Shown here piece by piece: positions 9,303-18,624 of a stretch of DNA of 64,000 nucleotides (the stretch's first letter is position 1; the number at the start of each line of letters is the position of its first letter). Made by a program: the position numbers and the translations under genes. This DNA comes from Candidatus Omnitrophota bacterium (GTDB lineage: Bacteria; Hinthialibacterota; Hinthialibacteria; Hinthialibacterales; Hinthialibacteraceae). The notes beneath the pieces are model-generated. The model was not told the origin of the DNA, searched no databases, and was given only the letters and a program-made list of their open reading frames with translations. Location of the stretch: NCBI GenBank assembly GCA_013177805.1, contig JABLXU010000029.1:1-64000 (forward strand), read 5' to 3'.

Positions 9303-10625
9303 TCACATGTCCAGCGCGAAAAACGGTTTCCGGGTTTCCCACCGGCCACGGGTGAAATCGGGACACTCCACCGGCGCGCCGCCCTGGGCGATGGACTGCT
9401 CCGAAAGCGCCACCACGCTGCTCATGGTCACCGAATCGTAGATGTCCAACGGCAATGGGCCTTTCGCCCGCACGGCCTGCACGAATCCCTCCAGTTCAAG
9501 ATAATCCGGGCCGCCGTGGCCGCGTTGTTCGATATCCGCCGGGGCATTCCGCCACAAGGCATGTTCAAATTCCTTCTGGTAGGAGGCAAAGGATTCCCAC
9601 TCGTGTGATTTCGGGCTGCGCCCTTCGATATACACCGCCCCATGCTCTTGGCTGTAGATGCCGCCGGTACCCTGGATCAGCCAGCGGTTGTCGTAGGGGC
9701 GGGGCAACACCATGTCGTTGGTGATCACGATTGTCTTGCCTTTCACAGTTTTCACGATGGTGGTCACCACATCGCCTTGCGTGACCGGCCGCCGCAAGAC
9801 GGGGTGATCCGGCCCAAATATTTTCTGGAGATAGTGGCGCAAACCGAACGGTTCAGTAGCCACGGTGGTCAAACGGTCGAAGCGGTCGCCGCAGTTGATG
9901 TCCATCCAGCTCAACACCGGCCCCAGGCCATGGGTGGGATAGGGATCGCGGTTCCGGGTAAACAAATATTCACCTTGCCAGCGGGGCTGGCCCTCCGCGT
10001 CACAGAAATATGTCACACAATCGTGGGCGTAGGCGCAGTGGGCGTGGACGGTCTCGCCCAGGAGTCCCGCGCGGATCATGTTCAACACCGCCAGATTGTC
10101 ACGCCGGAAACTCCAGTTCTCCAGCATCATGCAAGGGACGCCGGTTTTTTCGGTGGTGTCCACCAGTTCCCAACATTCCTCGAGCGTCTGCGCCGCCGGC
10201 ACTTCCACCCCGGCGTATTTTCCGGCCTTCATGGCCGTCACGGCCATGCGGGCATGCCAGTCCCACGGGGTGGCAATGATCACCGCGTCCAGATCCTCAC
10301 GGGCACAGAGTTTTTCATAGGCATAATCATCCTGGATATATCCCTCCGGCTCGGGCTGACCGGCGCCGGTCACCAATTTTTGGCCAATCGCCACCCGTTC
10401 CGGCCGGATATCGCACAGGGCGGGGATGTGCACATTTTCGATTCCCGCCAGGATACTCAACAGCGAATACCCGCGCCCGCCCACGCCGACCACCCCGATC
10501 CGCACCGGCCGGCCGGTATCCGCAGTAGGAACCTTCGCTTTTACCGGGCGCTGGAACGCCGAGATCCCCAACGCCGCCATGGAACTCCGCCGGATGAAAC
10601 CTCTTCGACTTAAGGTTGAGTTCAC
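9303..10625 (-). CDS. Tat-exported Gfo/Idh/MocA oxidoreductase, GH109-like
   Basis: 440 residues. The N-terminus S-R-R-G-F-I-R-R with a hydrophobic stretch is a twin-arginine signal. A Rossmann fold follows with G47-V-G-G-R-G52. The blocks Y-A-G-V-E-V-P-A-A (about 137-145) and Y-P-T-H-G-L-G-P-V (His232) match GH109, NAD-dependent glycosidases first described as alpha-N-acetylgalactosaminidases. It is probably periplasmic with pre-bound NAD. It converges with the gene ending at 9137. Specificity cannot be read from sequence; a plain oxidoreductase is the alternative. Confidence 0.8.
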   Translation of the reverse strand: MNSTLSRRGFIRRSSMAALGISAFQRPVKAKVPTADTGRPVRIGVVGVGGRGYSLLSILAGIENVHIPALCDIRPERVAIGQKLVTGAGQPEPEGYIQDDYAYEKLCAREDLDAVIIATPWDWHARMAVTAMKAGKYAGVEVPAAQTLEECWELVDTTEKTGVPCMMLENWSFRRDNLAVLNMIRAGLLGETVHAHCAYAHDCVTYFCDAEGQPRWQGEYLFTRNRDPYPTHGLGPVLSWMDINCGDRFDRLTTVATEPFGLRHYLQKIFGPDHPVLRRPVTQGDVVTTIVKTVKGKTIVITNDMVLPRPYDNRWLIQGTGGIYSQEHGAVYIEGRSPKSHEWESFASYQKEFEHALWRNAPADIEQRGHGGPDYLELEGFVQAVRAKGPLPLDIYDSVTMSSVVALSEQSIAQGGAPVECPDFTRGRWETRKPFFALDM

Positions 10626-10854
10626 GTTTTTTTCTCTTTCTGGACATCTTCTGCCCGCGCCCTATGAATGACCTATCGTCTCATTTCCTCAGGCAATCGA
10701 TTGGGATCGCACTAAATCTTCATCCGGTACTATACGATTTCCCTCACGATTCCGCCACGGGCCGCCGGGCAGAAATCCTACATCTGGAATGGTGTATTGA
10801 GCGCAGCCTAACACGCCATATTCCCGGGAAATCGAGAATCCAACGAGAGATCGC

Positions 10855-10884
10855 TTGACAGTCCCCAAAGAGGTTTGAGAGAAT
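10855..10884 (+). promoter_or_regulatory. Sigma70-like promoter
   Basis: A perfect -35 TTGACA (10855-10860), an 18-bp spacer and -10 GAGAAT (10879-10884) precede the secreted protein gene at 10956, giving a leader of about 65 nt. The rest of the 10626-10954 gap shows nothing recognisable. Confidence 0.5.
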
Positions 10885-10955
10885 CAAAATTAGTCAGTCA
10901 AGCGATGCACCATGCCAATTCAGCATGCCCATCAAACAAGAAAGGATTCAAGTAC

Positions 10956-12791
10956 ATGAAACGAACCGGTATTTTAATGGGATGGCTTATGGCCGCCGGC
11001 CTGGTGGCGCACGCGCAAGCGTTGGACACCACCAAATGGCCGCCGCTGACCGATTTCTCCGCCGAAGTGCATTTCTGGAGCGCGGACGGATTCCTATTCG
11101 ACGCGATTCCCGCCGGTCAAGGCGCTTCGTTCATTGACACCCTTTCCATCCTTTCAGGGGGCGATCAGGTCACCACGGATGTGGTCGTGGGGGGACTCGC
11201 CGCCAAGAAATCCGAAGCGACCTATTTCAATATCGCGGACGAATTTTTCGATTTCTGGCCGGATGTCCCCGTCATCGATGTGTTGGTGCTGTATTTCGCC
11301 AACTCAGAGTCCAAACGGACCAACTTTGGATTTCTCCTCGGACAGCTCGGGAATCTGCAATTCCGGGGCGGGTACACATTTGAATCCGTGACCGACCAAT
11401 ATCAATGGCGCTTGTTTCGGGTGGACAACACCGGCGGTTGGGCCGGCAACCTGATCAATCCCAGCATCGGCGGCAGCAATTACGGGGGAGTGAACGGGGG
11501 CACCATCCGGTTTGAACAATCCAACGGCCTGATCATCCGGGCGGTGGCCTTTGGCCCTGAGGGCGTCTTCGGCGAGCCGGAAGACATCAATGTCACTACG
11601 ACAGTGGAATTTAACCCCGATAACTACGGGATCATGGCGGAATGGGACATCAACAAGGGAATCAAAAACGGCCTGGATGTGTACCGGGTTACGGGCGGCG
11701 ACCAGGAGATTGTGGAATCGGAGGGTATCGGTCCGGCGGAAGACAAGCGCAAGGCAATCCGGCCGGCACTTGATGACGGCACGGACGGGACACGGGATAT
11801 ATACGTGAATTGGGAAATTCTCAATGAGTTCTTCGGTCCGACCAGTCAGCCCAGCGCCCGGTTTAAAATCGTCGCCGAGTATTACGACGATCCCGCCTTG
11901 GCTGGAACCGTGTTCGGCCCGGAAGCGTACTATTCCGTGGGCAACCAAATCGCGTTTTTCCCGGCGGCGCAGCGGACCACGCTCGAAGGCAGCGGGAAAT
12001 GGCGGGAAGCGGTGTGGTATGTCACCGATGTGAAACTCACAGGTGTCAATGTTCCAACCCAGGCGGCCGCCCGGTTTGTTTTCACCGGCCCGGTGTACAT
12101 CAGCCGCCTGCGCCTGGGGGTCATCCGTACTTCGGGCATCTATGAGGGCGTCGATCCCATTCCCGATGTGTATCCCTTCGATCCCGACCCGTACGGGATC
12201 TACGCCGAGCTGGATCTCAACACGGGACTGATTGACAATCTCGACATGGGCGGCAACGGCGGCGACCAGGAATATTTCATCGAGGACGGAATCGGACCGG
12301 CCCACGACAAACGGAGAGCGGTACGCCCTGCGTTGGGTGAGGGAACGGATCCCAATTTCGACCGATTCATGAATTTCGCGATCCTGAACGAAGTCTTCGG
12401 CCCCTCCAGCCAACCCAATGCCAAACTCAAGATGGCTTACGATTATTACGACGATCCGGCGCTGGCCGGCGAACGTTTCGGGCCGGAAGTGTATCAATCC
12501 AACGTCAACGGTGTTTTGCAATTCAAATTTTATCCCGCCGCCAACCGCCTCACCCTGGAAGGCTCGGGCGAATGGCGTACGGTGGCTTGGGTGATTGACG
12601 ACGTCAACTTCACCGGTGTGAATGTCGGCCCCCAGGGCGCGGTGCGGTTGTGGTTCAGTGACAACGGCGCGATCTACATCAGCCGGGTGCGGTACGCCGT
12701 GATCCGCCCCAAGGGCAAATACGCCGGGGTGGATATGCTGGCCGATATCGAGCCCTACCCCACTGCCGTGGAGATGTGGGATCTGTATTGA
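10956..12791 (+). CDS. Secreted protein with duplicated domain and C-terminal WDLY tag
   Basis: A 611-residue exported protein of unknown function. A Sec signal (M-K-R-T-G-I-L-M-G-W-L to H-A-Q-A) fixes the start at 10956, preceded by AAAGGA. Residues about 1-210 form a unique beta-rich domain. Two homologous modules follow: about 220-405 and 410-597, each running from P-D-x-Y-G-I through G-G-D-Q-E, G-I-G-P-A, a Y-Y-D-D-P-A-L-A-G block, T-L-E-G-S-G-x-W-R and Y-I-S-R. The last four residues are W-D-L-Y, shared in form with three other secreted proteins here. The modules look like carbohydrate-binding beta-sandwiches, which is inference. Confidence 0.75.
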   Translation: MKRTGILMGWLMAAGLVAHAQALDTTKWPPLTDFSAEVHFWSADGFLFDAIPAGQGASFIDTLSILSGGDQVTTDVVVGGLAAKKSEATYFNIADEFFDFWPDVPVIDVLVLYFANSESKRTNFGFLLGQLGNLQFRGGYTFESVTDQYQWRLFRVDNTGGWAGNLINPSIGGSNYGGVNGGTIRFEQSNGLIIRAVAFGPEGVFGEPEDINVTTTVEFNPDNYGIMAEWDINKGIKNGLDVYRVTGGDQEIVESEGIGPAEDKRKAIRPALDDGTDGTRDIYVNWEILNEFFGPTSQPSARFKIVAEYYDDPALAGTVFGPEAYYSVGNQIAFFPAAQRTTLEGSGKWREAVWYVTDVKLTGVNVPTQAAARFVFTGPVYISRLRLGVIRTSGIYEGVDPIPDVYPFDPDPYGIYAELDLNTGLIDNLDMGGNGGDQEYFIEDGIGPAHDKRRAVRPALGEGTDPNFDRFMNFAILNEVFGPSSQPNAKLKMAYDYYDDPALAGERFGPEVYQSNVNGVLQFKFYPAANRLTLEGSGEWRTVAWVIDDVNFTGVNVGPQGAVRLWFSDNGAIYISRVRYAVIRPKGKYAGVDMLADIEPYPTAVEMWDLY

Positions 12792-12840
12792 TAATCCAGC
12801 CGGCGGGAGAACTCCTCACTCCGGAAAACCAGGCAGAAAC

Positions 12841-12870
12841 CAGGCGCGGATTGGCACCGATCCGCGCCTG
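12841..12870 (+). terminator. Strong hairpin, possible terminator
   Basis: Perfect 11-bp arms CAGGCGCGGAT (12841-12851) and ATCCGCGCCTG (12860-12870) flank an 8-nt loop 50 bp after the gene ending at 12791. There is no U-tract, so termination is uncertain. Confidence 0.45.
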
Positions 12871-12976
12871 ATCGTTGATAGGCCCGTGTGCAACTTCCCC
12901 GGTTCACTTCTGTTTTCCCACAGTTGCGGTAGACTCGCACCAGCACCACAGTCATCAAGAAAGGATAGTTGGAACG

Positions 12977-13861
12977 ATGTTACGTGGTTTATTTCCTGCT
13001 CTGCTCACGCCTTTCACTCCCGACGGTTTAAAGATCGACATGGCCAAGGTCAGGCCCTTATGCGAATGGCAGTTGAGCCACGGAGTGCAAGGCTTATTTA
13101 TCTGCGGGACCACCGGCGAAGGCCCGTATCTGACGGCTCACGAAAAAATCGCGATGCTGGAAGAAACCCTGCGCTGCGTTCACGGCCGGGCGCGGATCAT
13201 CATGCAGGTGGGATGCAGCGATCTGCCCGGCACCCTGGCCACCGCCAAAGCCGCCGTGCAAATGAACGTGGACGCCATCAGCCTGCTGCAGCCCTGGTTT
13301 TACCGTTGTGATGACGAGGCGCAATTCAATTACATCGCCCGCGTCGCCGAAACGGTGGGAGACACTCCCCTTTATCTATACAACCTGCCCCAAAACACCG
13401 GGAACGATCTGAAACCCGTAACACTGGAACGGTTGCTCAAGCGGTTCCCCAACATCCGGGGGATCAAAGAAAGCGGCGAAGAGGGCGCCCTTCAACGCTG
13501 GCTGCCGTATAAATCCGATCAGTTTCAAGTCATTTGCGGAAACGACACGCAGGTCAGCCGTTCTCTGCTGGCCGGAGGGAAAGCCCTGGTCTCAGGCACA
13601 GCCAACGTGCAGCCTAAGGTGTTTCTGACCATCCTCGAGGCAGCCCAAGCCGGCGATCAAGAAACCGTTCTTCAATGCCAACAGCAAATCAACCGGTATG
13701 TGGATCTCGTCGTCCACTCCAATCTCAACGCCAACCTCAAGGCCAGTTTGTGGCTGATGGGAATTGACGCCGGCTCGATGCGGCCCCCCAACCGCAACCT
13801 GGACGACGATGAGATGAAGGCCCTGCAAGAAGGCATGAAAGCCATCAACCTGCTTCCGTAG
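12977..13861 (+). CDS. DapA/NanA-family Schiff-base aldolase
   Basis: 294 residues, the usual length for the family. It shows G44-T-T-G-E-G49, Tyr135 in Y-L-Y-N-L-P and Lys164 in R-G-I-K-E-S-G, which forms the Schiff base. The dihydrodipicolinate synthase arginine after Y-N-x-P is absent (Y-N-L-P-Q-N-T-G), so this is more likely an N-acetylneuraminate-lyase-like or sugar-acid aldolase than true DapA. The ATG at 12977 follows AAAGGA. Its neighbours (GH109-like enzyme, cyclase) favour a catabolic role in the cytoplasm. Confidence 0.85.
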   Translation: MLRGLFPALLTPFTPDGLKIDMAKVRPLCEWQLSHGVQGLFICGTTGEGPYLTAHEKIAMLEETLRCVHGRARIIMQVGCSDLPGTLATAKAAVQMNVDAISLLQPWFYRCDDEAQFNYIARVAETVGDTPLYLYNLPQNTGNDLKPVTLERLLKRFPNIRGIKESGEEGALQRWLPYKSDQFQVICGNDTQVSRSLLAGGKALVSGTANVQPKVFLTILEAAQAGDQETVLQCQQQINRYVDLVVHSNLNANLKASLWLMGIDAGSMRPPNRNLDDDEMKALQEGMKAINLLP

Positions 13862-13870
13862 GTTTCCCGT

Positions 13871-14494
13871 TTACGCCAGATCCCGCAGCAACACCCGGCA
13901 GGGGCTGCCGTCCCCGTCCTCGATCAACAAGGGAAGGGCGATGATCTCGTAATCTCCCGGCTCGATCCGGCGCAGATCCAGCCCCTCCACGATCACCACG
14001 CCGCGGCCGCACAACGCGTGATGTACAGGATGCCCCGGATTCTTGTAGGCTTCCACCGAAAAATAATCGATCCCCACCAACTTCACCCCCGCCGCCGCCA
14101 ATGCGCGCGCCGCATCCAGGCTCAGGGAAACGTAATCCGAATGGAACACCGTGTCGGCGATGAAGCGGGTGTTCCGGGTTTTGAACACGATCCGCTCCAC
14201 CCCCTCCAGCGGGGGAAAATGCTCCAAACGAATGAGATCCGGCGTGTCCACCGCGTGCACCCGCACCGGCCCCACGAAGACTTCCGGGGGGATTTGATCG
14301 AGGCGCAATCCATCGTCCACAAAATGAAAGGGCGCATCCAGGTGGGTGCCAAAATGCGAACTCAGGGACAACCACGATACATTGGCGGATTGCCCTTGCC
14401 GGGTGGAACTGAGAGGCGTTTTGGAAAAGGGAGGATCCCCGGGCCACGGCGGCTGATCCGGCCGCATCGGCAAAGTCAAATCGTACAACGCCAT
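13871..14494 (-). CDS. Cyclase-family (kynurenine formamidase-like) metal hydrolase
   Basis: 207 residues. The metal-binding signature H47-F-G-T-H51-x-D53-A-P-x-H57 defines the PF04199 cyclase family (KynB-like amide hydrolases). It starts 3 bp after the S41 protease stop, so it is cotranscribed with it, and it converges with the aldolase gene. No tryptophan-degradation genes are nearby, so the substrate is unknown. Confidence 0.85.
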   Translation of the reverse strand: MALYDLTLPMRPDQPPWPGDPPFSKTPLSSTRQGQSANVSWLSLSSHFGTHLDAPFHFVDDGLRLDQIPPEVFVGPVRVHAVDTPDLIRLEHFPPLEGVERIVFKTRNTRFIADTVFHSDYVSLSLDAARALAAAGVKLVGIDYFSVEAYKNPGHPVHHALCGRGVVIVEGLDLRRIEPGDYEIIALPLLIEDGDGSPCRVLLRDLA

Positions 14495-14497
14495 GAA

Positions 14498-15997
14498 TCA
14501 GCCATCCTTTTTGACCCCATCCTTGGAGGGGGGATCCTTCTTGATACCCGCGAGGGAAATCTCGCCCCGAAGATATTGGAGGGCCACTTTTAGTTGGGGA
14601 TCGCGTTCCAGCAGACGGCTTAGGCGGGAAACGTTGTTGTAGTCTTTTTGCAGAATGGCTTCCGCTTCTTCATCCGTGAGCCGTTCCACCTCAATATCCG
14701 GTTGAATGCCCTTCTCATGAATGGAAACTCCGGAGGGGGTGTAATAGCGGGCCACGGTGAGCCGCAATCCCGCCCCCTCATTGAGGTTGAATACCTCCTG
14801 CACGGATCCCTTGCCGAAGCTTTTTTTGCCGACCACCAGCGTGCGGTGATTGTCCTTGAGCGCGCCGGTCACCACTTCCGAGGCGCTGGCCGACCATTCG
14901 TTCATCAGCACAACCAGAGGGAGATCGGTCAGGCCGTCGGTGCCGGTGGATTCGTCATAGAAATAGCGCTCGGGAGAATTGCGGCCGTAGGTGTAGGTGA
15001 TTAAGTCGTCTTTTTTCAAAAACAGGTCGGCTACTTTCACCGCCTGGTCTAAGTAGCCGCCCGGGTTGTACCGGAGATCGAAAATCAGTTTCGTCATGCC
15101 CTCTGTTTTGAGATACCGGATGGCGTCCAGCACATCCTCCGCCGCGTGCGCGTAAAAACTGTAGAGACGGATATAACCCACCTCCTTGTCGAGCATTTCC
15201 TTGGTGATATGCAATTCGGGATTGATCGGTTCCCGCTTCAGGATTACGTCGACCGGTTCCGGCGAGGAGGGTTTCTTGAGGGTGAGCTTGACTTCGGTGC
15301 CTTCCTCCCCCTTGATCATTTCAATGGCCTTGGTGAGTTTTTCGCTGGAGGTGCCTTCCCAGTTTTTGAGGAGGTCGCCATCCACGGCGATGATGATATC
15401 CCCGGCCCGGATGCCATTGCGCTCGGCCGGAGTACCCGGCAAGGGCGAGATCACCAGCACGCCTTCATTGCCGGTGGTATCCCAATCCACGCTGATGCCC
15501 ACACCATAGAATTGCTTGGACTGGTCCGGTTCTCCCGACAATACCCGTTGCAATTCCTTATGCTCCTCGGCGGGCAGGAATTGGCTGTAGGGGTCTTCCA
15601 GGGCGCCCACCAGGGCGCTGGATGCCCGGTTCCACAATTGCCGGACGGAAGGGGTGGCGTCGTCCGGCTGCTTGCGGGCGGTCAGGGTAATGGCCTGTTC
15701 GATGCGGTTGGCGTAAAAATCCCGGATCTCCCGCGAACTGCTGTAGGGGGAGATGGTGGCGGAGGGGATTACATCGGTAGCCGGGAGGATCTTGGCGAGG
15801 CTCAACCACGTTTGTTCATAGAGTGTGGCCAGGTCGGGTTCCTTCTCATATTTGGTGTAGATCAGTTCCGTCACCCGGCTGAAATTGTTCAATCCGATCT
15901 TGAGATCGATGTAGGGATTCTTCGCGCCTTCCGCAGAGAGGACCGCGCAGCAAAATACCGTCATTCCCACAACGCCTACCGTCCATACACGGCGCAT
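14498..15997 (-). CDS. S41 carboxyl-terminal processing protease with PDZ domain
   Basis: 499 residues with a Sec signal (about 1-24). A PDZ domain lies at about 155-245 (G-V-G-I-S-V, G-I-R-A-G-D-I-I-I-A-V-D-G). The S41 catalytic core has Ser371 in W-S-A-S-A-S-E and Lys396 in G-K-G-S-V-Q, 25 residues apart as in E. coli Prc. It is periplasmic and probably trims C-termini of exported proteins. The start at 15997 has AAGGGAG upstream. The C-terminal tail is Lys/Asp/Gly-rich. Confidence 0.9.
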   Translation of the reverse strand: MRRVWTVGVVGMTVFCCAVLSAEGAKNPYIDLKIGLNNFSRVTELIYTKYEKEPDLATLYEQTWLSLAKILPATDVIPSATISPYSSSREIRDFYANRIEQAITLTARKQPDDATPSVRQLWNRASSALVGALEDPYSQFLPAEEHKELQRVLSGEPDQSKQFYGVGISVDWDTTGNEGVLVISPLPGTPAERNGIRAGDIIIAVDGDLLKNWEGTSSEKLTKAIEMIKGEEGTEVKLTLKKPSSPEPVDVILKREPINPELHITKEMLDKEVGYIRLYSFYAHAAEDVLDAIRYLKTEGMTKLIFDLRYNPGGYLDQAVKVADLFLKKDDLITYTYGRNSPERYFYDESTGTDGLTDLPLVVLMNEWSASASEVVTGALKDNHRTLVVGKKSFGKGSVQEVFNLNEGAGLRLTVARYYTPSGVSIHEKGIQPDIEVERLTDEEAEAILQKDYNNVSRLSRLLERDPQLKVALQYLRGEISLAGIKKDPPSKDGVKKDG

Positions 15998-16125
15998 CTT
16001 TCAAACTCCCTTGTGCAAGATTCCTACCTCATTGTACGCCGATTCGGCGAACTTGAGAAGATAAAAATCCCGGGGGGACCGGGGGGAGGATCTGGCGCTA
16101 TCGTCGGATGGCCTCTTCCGAAACT

Positions 16126-18603
16126 TTAGCGTGGAATCAAGGGATTGACCAGTTTTTCCAGAAAGATTGTGAGAGGCGGATCCAGCTGGGTCAGGAGTAC
16201 CCCCCGGTCCCGCGCGGTGGCCCAGCACACCGCCGACTCCCAGGGTTGCCCGGCGATCCAGGACACCGCGCCGGAATAATACCACAACGGCTGAACCGAT
16301 TGCAACTCGGGGATTTTTCGCAAATCGCGCATCATGACCGCCGCCAGAGGCGCTTGGTTCTGCTCCAGTTGCAAGACCAGCAACGAAGTCAGGGCGTCCA
16401 CCACCACGCCGGGTTCCTGATGCGGCGCCAAGCGGTTGAGGGTCAGAACCGCCATGTCCATCCGGCCGATTTTCAGGAAAAACAGGATAGTGTCCTGAAA
16501 GAGTTTCTTGTTGTTTGGCGTGATGCTAGCCGCCAGGTTGTACAAAATCGTGGCGGTGGGGATATCCTGGCTGGCTTCCGCCGCATGCGCCGCCTCCAGC
16601 ATGCCGCGTTCGATAAAGCCGGGATAACGCAACTCCGTCTCGCTCAACAGGTCAAGGCTTTTTTGCAATTGATCATTCTTGCCATACAAGAGGGCCAACT
16701 GCACATAGCCTTCTTCGAAGGTGGGCATGATGCCCACCGTTTCCTGGAAGTGATCCACGGCTTTTTGCCAGTATTCGGGATTTTTCGTTTCTTCCCACAA
16801 CATCCGGTAGGCGCGGCCCAGGTAAGCGAAGGTGCTATAAAAGGAGTAACTTTCCAGTGATTTTTCCAGATACGCGATTCCTTTGCGCAACATTTCCTGA
16901 TTGCGGGAGGCTGTCGCGTACATCACCGTTTCCGAACCCAGCTCGTATAGGTATTTGCCTTGATGCGGCAAAACTTGAACGGCATATTCGAAATCCCGGT
17001 AGCCATAATCCAGATAGCGCCGGGCGGCTTCCTGCTTCCCAGCCTGCTGCGCCCGCATCGCCTCGTAAGCCCATATCCCATGACTCCGGGCGGCATAATC
17101 AGCCAGGATCATCCTATAAATCGGGAAGCACAAGACCAACAGCCCCGCGACGATGCCGGCCGCCAGCCCCGCTTGCGCGCGCGGAGCGCTCTGGGCCAGC
17201 CAGGCCGGCTCCCAAACCCAATCCTTCCGGCCCACCACCGCCGAAAGCAGCGCGAGATTGGCCAAAAAGAGGCTGCTGGCAGCCGCCATGTGAAACGGAA
17301 ATCCAAACACCGCCCGGGTCAACAGGCCCAGCGTGGCCGCCGCGGCGGTCAACCCTAGAGGCGAAACCGGTTGGAGTTTCACAACGCGGCGGATCAACCG
17401 CGCATGGACATAAAACAGCCAGAGCATGCATACCAAACCCACCATGCCCAGCTCCGCCCACATTTGCAGATAATCGTTGTGGGCTTGCAGCGAATGCCGC
17501 CCCATCTCCGGCAAGCCCAGGGAAGTCTGGGGATTCTCCGTAAACCATTTTTTCTGATAGAAGGGATATTTATACGGCCAGGAGGAAAATCCCACGCCAA
17601 CCAACGGATGGTCGCCGGCCATCAACACCGACAACCACCAGACCCGCGGATAGGTTCCCGACAGGAGCGTCTCGGGGGAAGTAAAAAACCGCCGGATGAC
17701 GTTCTGATCCATTTTCTTGTACGCGTCGCCGGGCAAGATCACCACGAGAGCCAGCAGCAGCCCCGCCAATCCGGCGACGCCGCTCAGAATCCACCGCGGC
17801 GAAAGTTTTAGGCGCAACGCCTGGATACCCGCGGCCCATCCGCCCCGGCGCGATAGGACGGCGTAAGCCAAAAACAATCCGCAGATCAACACCATTAAGG
17901 CCACACCGCGGCTGCCGGCCAGATAAATCAGGACCAGCGACAACAGGATATAGAAAACAAACACCAGCGAGACCAGCGAACGCCGGAACCGGTAGGCCCA
18001 GAATCCCGCGTAGAGCATCGTGATGCCGAGAAATTCGGAACTGTCGTTGTTATGCCCCATGAAAGATCCCAATTCCTGCCGCTCGTACGAGCCTTTCGAC
18101 AAAGTGATGGCCCGGAAAAAGGGCCATTCGAACTTGGGATCGTCCACTGCCATCTGGCGCAGGCAGCCCGCCGCCATACATGCGCCGGCGAAGAGCAACG
18201 CGCCGGCAAACCACCGCCGGAACCGGGGATGGCGGAAGGCGGTAATCCACAACGGAAACGCGGCGACAATGTTGATGAAAATCCAATAATTGCGCGGGGC
18301 GTCGGCGTTGGGAGCGGTGAAGGCGCGAAGACCCGCCCACACGCACAACACCAACGCGGGCCAATAATAGGGGCTGACCGCCACGACGAATTTCCGGTGG
18401 AGCACCGAATAGATCAGGTAAAAGAACCAGGCGGCCACGGCCAGAAACTGGGCCAAGAGCATCTTGTGCGAGAGGGGATGCATCCATCCGTTGTAGTACA
18501 GCGCCGTGGCAATAATCTGAAAACACAACGCCAAATGAGTCAGGTTTTCAAAAAACACGGCGGCGGGGGGGGAAACCGGATTTGGAGTAGGGCGTCGGAC
18601 CAT
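16126..18603 (-). CDS. O-antigen ligase-like protein with C-terminal helical repeats
   Basis: 825 residues. About twelve membrane helices occupy residues 20-500, with the Wzy/WaaL-type core (L-A-G-S-R-G-V) and a large extracytoplasmic loop containing G-V-G-F-S-S-W and H-N-D-Y-L-Q-M-W-A-E-L-G (His/Asp/Tyr typical of PF04932). Residues about 510-825 form TPR-like helices outside the membrane. The function is attachment or polymerisation of a surface polysaccharide, or glycosylation of a surface protein. It starts 21 bp after the histidine kinase gene. Confidence 0.8.
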   Translation of the reverse strand: MVRRPTPNPVSPPAAVFFENLTHLALCFQIIATALYYNGWMHPLSHKMLLAQFLAVAAWFFYLIYSVLHRKFVVAVSPYYWPALVLCVWAGLRAFTAPNADAPRNYWIFINIVAAFPLWITAFRHPRFRRWFAGALLFAGACMAAGCLRQMAVDDPKFEWPFFRAITLSKGSYERQELGSFMGHNNDSSEFLGITMLYAGFWAYRFRRSLVSLVFVFYILLSLVLIYLAGSRGVALMVLICGLFLAYAVLSRRGGWAAGIQALRLKLSPRWILSGVAGLAGLLLALVVILPGDAYKKMDQNVIRRFFTSPETLLSGTYPRVWWLSVLMAGDHPLVGVGFSSWPYKYPFYQKKWFTENPQTSLGLPEMGRHSLQAHNDYLQMWAELGMVGLVCMLWLFYVHARLIRRVVKLQPVSPLGLTAAAATLGLLTRAVFGFPFHMAAASSLFLANLALLSAVVGRKDWVWEPAWLAQSAPRAQAGLAAGIVAGLLVLCFPIYRMILADYAARSHGIWAYEAMRAQQAGKQEAARRYLDYGYRDFEYAVQVLPHQGKYLYELGSETVMYATASRNQEMLRKGIAYLEKSLESYSFYSTFAYLGRAYRMLWEETKNPEYWQKAVDHFQETVGIMPTFEEGYVQLALLYGKNDQLQKSLDLLSETELRYPGFIERGMLEAAHAAEASQDIPTATILYNLAASITPNNKKLFQDTILFFLKIGRMDMAVLTLNRLAPHQEPGVVVDALTSLLVLQLEQNQAPLAAVMMRDLRKIPELQSVQPLWYYSGAVSWIAGQPWESAVCWATARDRGVLLTQLDPPLTIFLEKLVNPLIPR

Positions 18604-18624
18604 GGATTCAAATTCCCATCCTGT

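Noticed and set aside
11304..12521. 405-codon open frame antisense to the secreted WDLY protein
   Set aside because: An antisense shadow of a GC-rich gene; the plus strand has a signal peptide, ribosome site and internal homology.
15146..16129. 327-codon open frame antisense to the S41 protease
   Set aside because: The protease has an intact catalytic dyad and signal peptide; the antisense frame shows no domain.
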